Assembly: GCA_021811275.1 (NCBI GenBank)
Contig: JAJZPI010000025.1
Coordinates: forward strand, 1-32,442
Length of the DNA: 32,442 nt
From: Deltaproteobacteria bacterium
Lineage (GTDB): Bacteria; Desulfobacterota; Desulfarculia; Desulfarculales; Desulfarculaceae
Reading direction: 5' to 3'
A model generated the notes under the pieces. It was not told where the DNA came from. It did not search any database and was given only the letters and a program-made list of their open reading frames with translations. A program made the position numbers and the translations under genes. Position 1 is the stretch's first letter. Each line of letters starts with the position of its first letter. Positions 17,325-24,585 of this stretch are shown one piece after another.

Positions 17325-17595
17325 TACTGTTATTTTCGAGATGTCACCGCCGGGTTGGGCTTCCGGCGCCTGCGAGCCGGCCTCCCGCCTTTGCGCGCCC
17401 ACGGCAAAGCTAGGCGGTTCATCCAAGCCGGCTCCCATGAGGGGACCTGCAAGGCCCCCCAGGCGTCCTCAAGCGGGAGCGGTGGTTGTCTCCCGGCTCA
17501 GCTTCAAGGCCACAAACGTCGCAGGCCGGTTGCCTTGCTGAACCATAACCCGCCTGGTTCCAGGATCATCATATCGAACGACGTACTCGCCACAG
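17325..17595. other. Intergenic stretch after repeat B
   Basis: No convincing gene is seen. On the minus strand, 17469-17603 is open and its conceptual translation contains EYVVRYDDPGTRRVMVQQG, which looks protein-like. However, it has no start codon before a Met 26 codons from the end, so it could be a gene remnant or chance. The convergent neighbours end at 17019 and 17596. Confidence 0.4.
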
Positions 17596-19290
17596 CTAGG
17601 GGTTCATCTCGTAGAGGCCCTCCAGGGCGTAGACCTCGTCCCAGACCCTGCCGAAAAGCTCCCTGTCCACCGCCGGCCGCTTGATCATGGCCAGGCACAT
17701 CTCCATCTGCTCAGGCGTGCTGCTGGGCTTGTGGTAGAGCTGGAGCGCGTACTTGGAGAAGTCGCGCACCATGAAGTCGAAGATCTGCTCCACCAAGTCC
17801 CGGGAGACGCCGTAAATCCTGGCGTTCTCCAGGATCAGTTGGCCGTAGGGGATGAGGGTGAATATCTCCCCGAGGCTGAGCAGGAAGTCTACGTCCTTCT
17901 GCTGCTCCGGGCTGGGCGGAGTTTTCAACAGGAACTTCTTCAGGGTCTTGATCTGCTCCTTGAATATGCTCACGTTGAGGCTGTCCGCCGGGCCGTAGGC
18001 CAGGTTGTAGTCGTGGAACTGTATCTTGCCCAGGCCCTTGGTGGGGCCCTGGTGGAAGAGGAACTCGTCGTCGGCCGCGTCGTCGCGCCTGGGTATCTCC
18101 GGGAACTCGCGGGGGTTGAACAGGTAGTTGGCCATGAACTTGACCACCAGGGCCATGTTCACGTGGGCCGTGCCCTCCAGCTTGGGCAGGGCCCGGATGT
18201 CGCGGGTGGCGCTCTCGAAGTAGACCTCCTTCTCAAAGCCGCGCGCGGCGATCACGTCCCAGAGGGCGTCGATGACCTGCTCGCCCTGCATGGTGACCTT
18301 CATCTTGACCATGGGGTTGTAGAGCAGGTAGCGCCGGTCGTTCAGCGAGGCGCTGCGCAGGTAGTCGGCGGCGCGCAGGGAAAAGAGCTTCATGGCGATG
18401 AGCCGGGTGTAGGCGTCCACGAAGAGCTGGCGCACGTGGGGGAAGTCGGTGACGAACTTGTCGTAGAGTCGGCGGTTGGCGGCGTGGTTGATGGCCTCGT
18501 AGAGGGCGTGGGTGCAGATGCCGATGGAGGCCCAGCCCAGGTTGAACTTGCCCACGTTGACGGTGTTCAAGGCCGCGTCCCAGGCCTCGGGCCCCCGCGA
18601 GAGGATGTCGGCCTCGCCGATGGGGTAGTCGTGCAGGGCGTATTCGGCCACGTAGGACTGCACGTTGACCAGGTTGCGGATGCATTCGAACTTTTCGTGT
18701 TGGGAATCGGTGGCGAAGAAGACGTATTCGTCCGTGCCCGCGAAGCGGCCGAAGTTGGAGACCAGGGCGGCCACGTTGGCGTTGCCGATGTAGTACTTGC
18801 CGCCGCGGGCTCGCCACGTTTTCTCACCGGTTGGGAAGAGCGTCATCTCGCTGGCGTAGACGTCGGCGCCGTGTTCCTTCTCCGAAAGCCCGAAGGCAAA
18901 GACCGCGCCTTGTTTGAGCAACTCGGCGGTCTTCTCCTTGATGGCCTCGTTGGCGCTCATCCACAGCGGCCCCAGGCCCAGAATGGTCACCTGCCAGGTG
19001 TACCAGTAGTGCAGGCCGTAGAAGGCCAGGATCTCGCTGAACTCGCAGTTGCGCCAGGTGTCCCAGCGGCAGTCGCCCTGGCCATACCTGGTCGGGGTGA
19101 GCAGGGTGTGGAACACGCCCTCCTTTTTAAGGAATTCCAGCAGGTCGGCGTACCAGATCCGCTCGCGGTCATCCTCCTTGAGCTTGACCTTGCCCTTTTT
19201 CTCGAAGAACTCGATGGTCTTGACCATGATTTGGCGCGAGCGCTCGTCGGGGTAGGGCCGGTTGTGGGCATGGGGGTTCAATAGCAGCAT
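17596..19290 (-). CDS. Acyl-CoA dehydrogenase, 564 aa
   Basis: A FAD-dependent enzyme that introduces the alpha-beta double bond in acyl-CoA thioesters. The FAFGLSEKEHGADVYASEM segment matches the first acyl-CoA dehydrogenase signature. The C-terminal ALPKLEGTAHVN places a Glu where short- and medium-chain enzymes keep the catalytic base (EGT). At 564 aa it belongs to the longer group with an extra C-terminal helical region. ATG 19290 is preceded by AGGAG; the frame runs back to 19404 without protein-like sequence. It is followed in the same direction by nothing until repeat B, and preceded by the CoA-transferase gene 154 bp upstream, so the pair probably serves fatty or organic acid activation and oxidation. 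Exact substrate unknown. Confidence 0.93.
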   Translation of the reverse strand: MLLLNPHAHNRPYPDERSRQIMVKTIEFFEKKGKVKLKEDDRERIWYADLLEFLKKEGVFHTLLTPTRYGQGDCRWDTWRNCEFSEILAFYGLHYWYTWQVTILGLGPLWMSANEAIKEKTAELLKQGAVFAFGLSEKEHGADVYASEMTLFPTGEKTWRARGGKYYIGNANVAALVSNFGRFAGTDEYVFFATDSQHEKFECIRNLVNVQSYVAEYALHDYPIGEADILSRGPEAWDAALNTVNVGKFNLGWASIGICTHALYEAINHAANRRLYDKFVTDFPHVRQLFVDAYTRLIAMKLFSLRAADYLRSASLNDRRYLLYNPMVKMKVTMQGEQVIDALWDVIAARGFEKEVYFESATRDIRALPKLEGTAHVNMALVVKFMANYLFNPREFPEIPRRDDAADDEFLFHQGPTKGLGKIQFHDYNLAYGPADSLNVSIFKEQIKTLKKFLLKTPPSPEQQKDVDFLLSLGEIFTLIPYGQLILENARIYGVSRDLVEQIFDFMVRDFSKYALQLYHKPSSTPEQMEMCLAMIKRPAVDRELFGRVWDEVYALEGLYEMNP

Positions 19291-19444
19291 GGCTGGCTCC
19301 TGGCTTGGTGGCGGGCGGGGCGCCGGGGGGAGGTCGGTATCCCAGGGTCCGGCCGAGGGGCCGGACGCTGGGATCATCTTCGCCCTATGAATGCCATTCG
19401 GCAACAGGTTTCGCCGGGTGCCCGGCGGCGGCCGGTCCGGCGGT

Positions 19445-20944
19445 TCAGCCGGCGGGGCGCATGTCCCCGCTGGTCAAGAAGCGCTGGTGGAAGCCGAAGG
19501 CCTCCTCCAGAATATGAGGCTCGTGGCCGCCCTGCCTGAGCGCCCGCTGGAAATAGTCTCGCAGGGGCTCCCGATACTCGGGCGCGGCGCACTTGGCGAT
19601 GATCTGCTCGGCCGCCTGGCGGGGGGGCAGGCCGCGCAGATCCACCAGACCGTGCTCAGTCACCACCACGTCCACCGAGTGCTCGGAGTGGTCCACGTGG
19701 GCGACCATGGGCACGATGCGCGAAAGTCTGCCGCCCTTGCCGGTGGAGGGGGTGACCATGAAGGACAAGGCCGCGTTGCGCACGAAGTCTCCCGAGCCGC
19801 CGATGCCGTTCATCATGTCTCGGCCCCAAAGATGGGTGGAATTGACGTGGCCGTAGATGTCAATTTCCAGCGCGGTGTTGACCGCCAGCACCCCCAGGCG
19901 GCGGATCACCTCCGGCGAATTCGATATCTCCACCGGCCTCAGGATCACCCGCTCCTTGTAGCGGTAAAGCTCCTTTATGAAGCGGTCCTGGGCCTTGGTG
20001 GAAAAGGTGAGCGCCGAGCCCGAGGCGCTGCGCACCTTGCCCAGGTCCAGGAGGTCCAGCACCGCGTCTTGGAGCACCTCCGAATAGAGATCCAAGGCGT
20101 GGAAGAAGTCATTTTCCAAAAAACCCAGGAGCACGGCGTTGGCCACGTCACCCACCCCGGATTGCCAGGGCAGGCCGGCGGGCAGGCGGCCTGCCCTGAT
20201 CTCGTGCTCAACGAACTCGAGGATATGGCTGGCGATTTCATGGGCGGCACGGTCCGGGGGCGGGAAAATGGGGCAGTGGTCCCGCTCGTGGGAATAGACG
20301 ATGCCCACCACCTTGCGGGGGTCCATCTCGATGAAGGGCTTGCCGATGCGGTCGCTGGCCCGGTAGATGGGTATGGGCATGCGGTAGGGCGGGTCCTCGG
20401 GGATGAAGATGTCGTGTATGCCCTCCAATTCCGGCGGGCAGGCGTCGGTCATTTCGATGATGATCTTATTGGCCTCGCGCACGAAAGTGGGGGTGTTGCC
20501 AACGCTCATGGTGGGAATGAGGTTCCCCTTCTCGCTGATGGCCAAGGCCTCCACCACCGCCACGTCCACATTCCCCAGGCTGCCGGAGCGCACCTGGGCC
20601 GAGGTGGAGGAGAGGTGGTCGTCCTTGAAAAGAATCTCGCCCCGGTTGATGCGTTCGCGCATAGCCTTGGCCGCCATGTAGGGTCTGCGCCAGTTCACCA
20701 CGCCGGCCTCGGCCAAAACCCCGTCCAAATCCTCGCCTGTAGAGGCGCCGGCGTAGAGGTTGATCTTGATTTTTTCTCCGGCGCGGGCCCGCTTGGCCAC
20801 TTCCTGGGGGATGAGCTTGGGGTAGCCCACCGGGCTGAAACCGCTCACGAAGAGGTTGCTGCCATCGAGGATGTGGCGGGCGGCCGAGGCCGGATCGGTC
20901 AGCTTGTCGCGCAAGGGGGCGTAGCGGATGCGTTCATGCGGCAT
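19445..20944 (-). CDS. Acetyl-CoA hydrolase/CoA-transferase family protein, 499 aa
   Basis: A class I-type CoA transferase of the succinyl-CoA:acetate CoA-transferase / acetyl-CoA hydrolase family, moving CoA between short acids in the cytoplasm. The catalytic Glu is most likely Glu289 in LYSEVLQDA, by comparison with Acetobacter AarC and clostridial Cat1. The glycine-rich MNGIGGSGDF (about 378-387) and ALEIDIYGHVNSTHL are strongly family-like, and 499 aa is the usual length. ATG 20944 starts directly on a family-like N-terminus. It shares direction with the acyl-CoA dehydrogenase 154 bp downstream. Acetate, propionate or butyrate specificity is not readable from sequence. Confidence 0.93.
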   Translation of the reverse strand: MPHERIRYAPLRDKLTDPASAARHILDGSNLFVSGFSPVGYPKLIPQEVAKRARAGEKIKINLYAGASTGEDLDGVLAEAGVVNWRRPYMAAKAMRERINRGEILFKDDHLSSTSAQVRSGSLGNVDVAVVEALAISEKGNLIPTMSVGNTPTFVREANKIIIEMTDACPPELEGIHDIFIPEDPPYRMPIPIYRASDRIGKPFIEMDPRKVVGIVYSHERDHCPIFPPPDRAAHEIASHILEFVEHEIRAGRLPAGLPWQSGVGDVANAVLLGFLENDFFHALDLYSEVLQDAVLDLLDLGKVRSASGSALTFSTKAQDRFIKELYRYKERVILRPVEISNSPEVIRRLGVLAVNTALEIDIYGHVNSTHLWGRDMMNGIGGSGDFVRNAALSFMVTPSTGKGGRLSRIVPMVAHVDHSEHSVDVVVTEHGLVDLRGLPPRQAAEQIIAKCAAPEYREPLRDYFQRALRQGGHEPHILEEAFGFHQRFLTSGDMRPAG

Positions 20945-21097
20945 GGCCAGGCAATCTCCGCTTCGGGTTTGTGGTGGAGGGCGCGGACGTGGTTCAGTAT
21001 AACAGGAAGCGTAACGGTTGCGGCGCTCTGGGCTATCAATGGCGGCGCGATTATGCCATCATGGCTCGAAGCGGAAGGCGCATGGTAAGAGGGAAGA

Positions 21098-21289
21098 TTG
21101 GAGCAAGACGCACCCAACTGCTTTCGCTGCCAGCATCTGGTGATCACCTGGGAGCACGGCAGGGGCTATGCCTGCCGGGGCATGGGCTTCAAGTCCAGGG
21201 AGATCCCCTGGCGGGTGGTGCTGCGCACCTCGGGAAGGCCCTGTCTGCTTTACACCCCCAAACAGCCTCGCCCATCCGGCGGAGCCTGA
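21098..21289 (+). CDS. Small Cys-rich protein, putative metal-binding, 63 aa
   Basis: The sequence NCFRCQHLVITWEH is followed by YACRGMGFKSREIPWRVVLRTSGRPCLLY. Four Cys (8, 11, 26, 49) could bind one zinc or iron. The pattern CxxCxxxxxTW ... C..xGFKS ... SGxxC recalls a small conserved protein of Deltaproteobacteria, sometimes mislabelled uracil-DNA glycosylase; function unknown. The start is TTG 21098, just after GAGGGAAGA. The start is uncertain because no ATG lies in frame. It points toward the convergent peptidoglycan-binding gene. Confidence 0.6.
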   Translation: MEQDAPNCFRCQHLVITWEHGRGYACRGMGFKSREIPWRVVLRTSGRPCLLYTPKQPRPSGGA

Positions 21290-21374
21290 CCCGGGCCGGA
21301 CGCCAAGGCCCAAAAGTTCGCCCCGGCCTGATTAACATGCCGGGGCGTGGCGGTAACTCTTCAGGTCTGAAAAA

Positions 21375-22022
21375 TTAGATCAGGCCCAACCTGGCCAAGG
21401 TGTGGCGGTCGGCTTGGCCGGTGGCTGGCAAACCATGGGCGCGCTGGAAGTTGCGCAGCGCCTGACGGGTCTTCTTGCCCAGCTTGCCGTCCAGGGGGGC
21501 TGGGTGGCCGGCGCGGTTCAATGCCTGCTGCACCGCCCGGGTTGAGATCTTGGCCGGAGGCGCAACGGCTGCCCGGGGCGCGGCCTTGGGTGCCTTCACC
21601 TGCTTGGGTGGCGCTGCCTGCCTTATCGGTTTGATCCGCTTGGCAGTCTTGGCAGGCTTGGCCGGTTCAACCTGCTTGACCGGCTTGTAGGTTCTGGCCT
21701 TGGCCCGGGGTTTGGGCCCCTTGACCAGCTTGGGTGGGGCAGGCTGGGAGGCGCTGGCCGCGGAGTCGGCCTTCGGGCGCTTCCTGGCCTTGGTGGACTT
21801 GGCCGGCCTGCTGGAAGGCGAAGCGGGGGGTGCGGCCGGTTCAATGTAGTTGCTATGTAGCGGCTTGGGCTTGGGGCCAAGGCGGGCCGGGCGGTCACTA
21901 TCGCCGACATAGGCCCCGCCCTCGCCGGTTTCCTGGGCTACCGCCGGCCCCAGACTCCAGACGAGGCAGAGAGCACAGGCCAGGACAGCGGGCAGTAGTC
22001 CCCGGCCTTCAGACAATTTCAT
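21375..22022 (-). CDS. Secreted peptidoglycan-binding-domain protein, 215 aa
   Basis: A signal peptide (MKLSEGRGLLPAVLACALCLVWSL, cleavage near AVAQ) is followed by a long Lys/Pro/Ala-rich, probably disordered linker (about 45-155) with repeated KPAK/KPV-like units. A C-terminal PG_binding_1 domain (about 158-215) reads TRAVQQALNRAGHPAPLDGKLGKKTRQALRNFQRAHG in shorter segments across the sequence. It would bind peptidoglycan in the periplasm with no catalytic domain of its own. ATG 22022 has a good AGGAGG site that lies inside the preceding gene's 3' end. The basic linker could touch acidic polymers. Confidence 0.85.
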   Translation of the reverse strand: MKLSEGRGLLPAVLACALCLVWSLGPAVAQETGEGGAYVGDSDRPARLGPKPKPLHSNYIEPAAPPASPSSRPAKSTKARKRPKADSAASASQPAPPKLVKGPKPRAKARTYKPVKQVEPAKPAKTAKRIKPIRQAAPPKQVKAPKAAPRAAVAPPAKISTRAVQQALNRAGHPAPLDGKLGKKTRQALRNFQRAHGLPATGQADRHTLARLGLI

Positions 22023-22278
22023 TTGAGTCGTTCCTCCTAATGAGCTTGTAGTCTTCCAGGTAAAGCCTTTTGCGGCCACCTTCGTGCTCGCTGACAACCC
22101 CGGTGACCTCCACCTCGCGGCGGACCAAACCCAAGAGTTCGCTGGAGCGTGGACTTTCGGCCAGCAAATATTCTATCTCATCGGTGGCGGATATGCCCAC
22201 CGCGGTGACCCTGCCCTCGGCATCCCAGGCGGTCGGAATGACCACGCCTACGATGTTTTTGATTCTGGGCACGGGCAT
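22009..22278 (-). CDS. Small conserved-looking hypothetical protein (OB-fold-like), 89 aa
   Basis: The protein starts MPVPRIKNIVGVVIPTAWD and ends REVEVTGVVSEHEGGRKRLYLEDYKLI, a strand pattern like a small OB-fold domain. Its stop overlaps the next gene's start by 14 bp, so the two are probably translationally linked. ATG 22278 has AGGAG about 10 nt upstream; the in-frame codons back to 22326 are an alternative. Function unknown. Confidence 0.65.
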   Translation of the reverse strand: MPVPRIKNIVGVVIPTAWDAEGRVTAVGISATDEIEYLLAESPRSSELLGLVRREVEVTGVVSEHEGGRKRLYLEDYKLIRRNDSNEIV

Positions 22279-22329
22279 GGGGCGGACGCTCCTTTGAAAT
22301 GGCTGGAACACACCATTCCCTAGCAACTA

Positions 22330-22845
22330 TGCTGCCACATGATAACAAATTGAATATCAAGATAAAATATATCTAGGCTAATGCAAGGCGAACTTCCAAT
22401 TCCGGTAAATAAAAGACTGTTTACTAATGGCCTGTACCAAGTCTCACTAAAAGTAATGTTGTAATTTATTGATAACATATAAATAAATAATTTTTAGGAA
22501 CTAAAATTTCTTAAAATATCTGATCATGAACCAATTATTCCGTAAAATATGGAGCATTGAAAAAATTCTTTTTGTTTTATTTGGTATAATTTGTAGTTAA
22601 TAAGTTTTTGTTCGGATTATTATTTAGTTGCATAATAAGACAGGAACTTGATGTTCCTAAAATCAATATTCATGAATTAGAGGTTCCGTTATCAAGGAAC
22701 ACAGTAAAATAACAATTATTTTTGATGGTATCTTATATTTGGCCAGAGGCAGGATAGACCAAAATTATATGATTATATAAGAATTTTTAGTTCTCAACCA
22801 TGTCTATTGTTTATAATAATTATAAATATTTCAGTAGGTTGTTAT
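22330..22845. other. AT-rich intergenic island
   Basis: About 500 bp are strongly AT-rich in a window that is otherwise GC-rich, with abrupt edges. Stops are frequent in most frames and I see no convincing gene. Content: poly-A/T tracts, a TATAAT at 22585-22590, and paired GGAAC hairpins at 22642-22700. It could be a promoter/upstream region for the gene at 23021, a binding site for a nucleoid protein, or acquired DNA. Confidence 0.75.
22642..22700. repeat. Two GGAAC/GTTCC inverted repeats
   Basis: AGGAAC (22642-22647) and GTTCCT (22653-22658) form a perfect 6-bp hairpin with loop TTGAT. GTTCC (22683-22687) and GGAAC (22696-22700) form a second one with loop GTTATCAA. A further AGGAAC occurs near 22497-22502. 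They could be regulator half-sites; chance is possible. Confidence 0.45.
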
Positions 22846-22944
22846 GGTGGCAAGCCCATTGCTGTAGACATGCCGGAAGTAGATTGGGCTGACCTGGTGG
22901 AGAACGACAGGCACCCGAGCAAGAGAGAAGGGTTGCCGCATTGA
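22807..22944 (+). CDS. Doubtful small ORF, 45 aa
   Basis: TTG 22807 opens a frame giving a hydrophobic start (FIIIINISVGC) and a soluble tail, PEVDWADLVENDRHPSKREG. The end of the ORF returns to the GC-rich codon use of the genome. A Cys after SVG hints at a lipobox, but the position -3 residue is atypical. No clear ribosome site is seen. It may be the 3' remnant of a gene or not a gene at all. Confidence 0.18.
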   Translation: MFIIIINISVGCYGGKPIAVDMPEVDWADLVENDRHPSKREGLPH

Positions 22945-23020
22945 GCAAATGCTGCGTCGCGCGTTTCGACCAGAGCCAGCAACATTAGCTTCTGGATTTC
23001 ACCGATCAGGAGGAGAGAAG

Positions 23021-23215
23021 ATGAAAAAGCTGTTGGTGATTCTCATGGCCCTGGCGTTCTCCGTGGGCTGCGCTTCCTTCGTGGCCGCGGCCGATACCGC
23101 CACCGGCGACCAGCCTGCCCAGACCACCACCAAAAAGAAGAAGAAGAAGGCCTCCAAGAAGAAGGTTTCCAAGAAGAAGGCCAGCACCGCCGCGACTTCC
23201 GCCACCACCAAGTAA
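23021..23215 (+). CDS. Small exported lysine-rich protein, 64 aa
   Basis: A signal peptide (MKKLLVILMALAFSVGCASF, likely cleavage after AAA near residue 24) leads to a mature chain of about 40 residues. This is almost entirely Thr, Lys, Ser and Ala, with a KKKKKK run and repeated SKKK units, so it is very basic and unstructured. AGGAGGAG precedes ATG 23021 at good spacing, which argues for a real gene. A strong terminator follows. The VGC also leaves a lipoprotein reading possible. It could bind DNA, LPS, peptidoglycan or acidic polysaccharide; the role is unknown. In-frame codons back to 22949 are not needed. Confidence 0.7.
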   Translation: MKKLLVILMALAFSVGCASFVAAADTATGDQPAQTTTKKKKKKASKKKVSKKKASTAATSATTK

Positions 23216-23231
23216 TCCAGCTATCGCGCAT

Positions 23232-23250
23232 GGTCCGGTGCCGCCGGACC
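23232..23250 (+). other. Hairpin after the lysine-rich gene
   Basis: GGTCCGG (23232-23238) and CCGGACC (23244-23250) form a perfect 7-bp stem with a 5-nt loop, directly before the terminator at 23257. Confidence 0.5.
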
Positions 23251-23256
23251 GTTCGG

Positions 23257-23290
23257 ATGATGGGCCGTGAAAGCGGCCCATCATTTTTTT
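23257..23290 (+). terminator. Strong intrinsic terminator
   Basis: ATGATGGGCCG (23257-23267) pairs perfectly with CGGCCCATCAT (23274-23284) over a 6-nt loop, followed by a run of T to 23290. It ends the lysine-rich gene's transcript and separates it from the Rrf2 operon. Confidence 0.9.
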
Positions 23291-23302
23291 CCGTCCCAGC
23301 GC

Positions 23303-23343
23303 TTGACACTGGCCAATAAATAAGTATTATAGTACCTAAATAC
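23303..23343 (+). promoter_or_regulatory. Sigma-70 promoter and possible operator of the Rrf2 operon
   Basis: TTGACA (23303-23308) and TATTAT (23325-23330) are separated by 16 bp, close to consensus. GTATT (23324-23328) and AATAC (23339-23343) form an inverted repeat over the -10 and start region and could be the autoregulatory site of the Rrf2 protein encoded next. The promoter is well supported; the operator is inferred. Confidence 0.78.
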
Positions 23344-23358
23344 ATTAAAGAGGGCCCC

Positions 23359-23784
23359 ATGAATTCTCTACGCATATCCGAAGCCGCATCGCTGGGATTG
23401 CATACCATGGCTCTTCTGGCCGCCTATCCCACACAGACCCTTTCCACCAAGGACATTGCCACAACCCTGCGGGTCTCTGAGGCACATTTGGCCAAGATAC
23501 TTCAGCGCCTGGGCCGCGCCGGCCTAGTCAGCTCCCAGAGGGGACCCAAGGGCGGGTTTTCCCTGGCCTTGCCCGGCGACCAGATAACCCTGCTGGACGT
23601 TTATCAGGCCGTGGAGGGCGCCTTGGAGCCGCCGGGCTGCCTGCTGGGCACGCCGGCCTGCAACGGGAACTGCATCCTGGGCGGCCTGCTTCACAAGATG
23701 GGCCAGGAAGTGCGGGACTACTTCTCGCGAAACAAGCTTTCTGATTTTTCGGATTCCTTTCAATTGGAGGCCCGCCATGCCTAA
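23359..23784 (+). CDS. Rrf2-family transcriptional regulator, 141 aa
   Basis: A winged-helix repressor or activator of the IscR/NsrR group. The N-terminal part (about 1-75) has the wing motif RGPKGGFSLA and the helix pair LSTKDIATTLRVSEAHLAKILQ. Cys94, Cys101 and Cys105 sit where Rrf2 proteins bind an Fe-S cluster, so oxygen, NO or iron sensing is likely. The stop overlaps the next start by 8 bp. It leads a four-gene operon and has its own strong promoter with an inverted repeat, which suggests autoregulation. Members next to this type of ferredoxin often control the hybrid cluster protein, but no hcp is present here. Confidence 0.93.
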   Translation: MNSLRISEAASLGLHTMALLAAYPTQTLSTKDIATTLRVSEAHLAKILQRLGRAGLVSSQRGPKGGFSLALPGDQITLLDVYQAVEGALEPPGCLLGTPACNGNCILGGLLHKMGQEVRDYFSRNKLSDFSDSFQLEARHA

Positions 23785-24568
23785 GCTCAGAAACATCATC
23801 AGCATCGACGAGGATAAGTGCACCGGCTGCGGCCAGTGCATCCTGGACTGCGCCGAGGGCGCCCTGGCCCTGGTGGACGGCAAGGCCAAGCTGGTGGGCG
23901 AAATCTACTGCGACGGCCTGGGCGCCTGCCTGAGTGGTTGCCCCACCGGCGCGCTGCAGGTTATCCAGCGCGAGGCCGACGATTTTGACGAAAAGGCCGT
24001 CGAGGGCCTGCTGCGCTCCCAGGGCCGCCCCCTGCCCCCGCCCCAGGGTGGCCATGCCGCCCACGCCCAGCCAGCCGCCGCGCCCATGGCCAGCGGCTGC
24101 CCCGGCTCGGCGGCCATGGCGCTGAAGCCCGCGGCCCCCGCCGGGGCCGCGCCCGCCGCGGGACAGGCCGCCTCCACCTTGGGCCACTGGCCCATCAAGC
24201 TGGCCCTGCTGGCGCCCCAGTCACCGTTTCTCAAGAACGCCGACTTGGTGCTTTTGGCGGACTGCGCCGCGGCGGCCTTGCCCGATCTGCACGCCCGGGT
24301 GTTGCCCGACAGGGCCGTGGCCCTGGCCTGCCCCAAGCTCGACGACGCCCAGGCCCATATCCGCAAGCTGGCTGCCGTGCTGGCCGAGGCCCAGCCGCGG
24401 TCCGTCACCGTGGTGCACATGGAGGTTCCCTGCTGCCATGGCCTGATGTTCGTGGCGAGCAAGGCGGCGGAGATGGCCGGGATCAGCATACCCATCCAGG
24501 CCCTGGTGGTGGGCCGCGACGGCAAGGTGAAGGAAGACGCAGGTCTGCTGCGCATGGCGGCGCGCTAA
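23777..24568 (+). CDS. Ferredoxin-like 4Fe-4S protein of the Hcp-associated type, 263 aa
   Basis: The N-terminus binds iron-sulfur clusters: CTGCGQCILDC (Cys15, 18, 21, 25), then CDGLGACLSGCP, where the usual CxxC is replaced by CDGLGAC. A Pro/Ala/Gly-rich linker (about 85-145) joins a C-terminal domain with LLADCAAAAL, ALACPKLDD and MEVPCCHGL, which carry several Cys of their own. This layout is known from proteins next to Rrf2 regulators and hybrid cluster protein in anaerobes. It probably passes electrons to a redox partner in the cytoplasm. ATG 23777 overlaps the regulator gene. The linker is longer and more Ala-rich than I would expect. Confidence 0.85.
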   Translation: MPKLRNIISIDEDKCTGCGQCILDCAEGALALVDGKAKLVGEIYCDGLGACLSGCPTGALQVIQREADDFDEKAVEGLLRSQGRPLPPPQGGHAAHAQPAAAPMASGCPGSAAMALKPAAPAGAAPAAGQAASTLGHWPIKLALLAPQSPFLKNADLVLLADCAAAALPDLHARVLPDRAVALACPKLDDAQAHIRKLAAVLAEAQPRSVTVVHMEVPCCHGLMFVASKAAEMAGISIPIQALVVGRDGKVKEDAGLLRMAAR

Positions 24569-24585
24569 CCTAAGGAGGGCGGCTC

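Noticed and set aside
17731-19284. 517-codon plus-strand frame opposite the acyl-CoA dehydrogenase
   Set aside because: Val/Gly/Leu-rich shadow with no motif; the minus-strand gene is unambiguous.
19391-21088. 565-codon plus-strand frame opposite the CoA-transferase
   Set aside because: Shadow frame; the minus strand carries clear family motifs.
22585-22590. TATAAT in the AT-rich island as a promoter
   Set aside because: There is no matching -35 box and such hexamers are expected by chance in AT-rich DNA.
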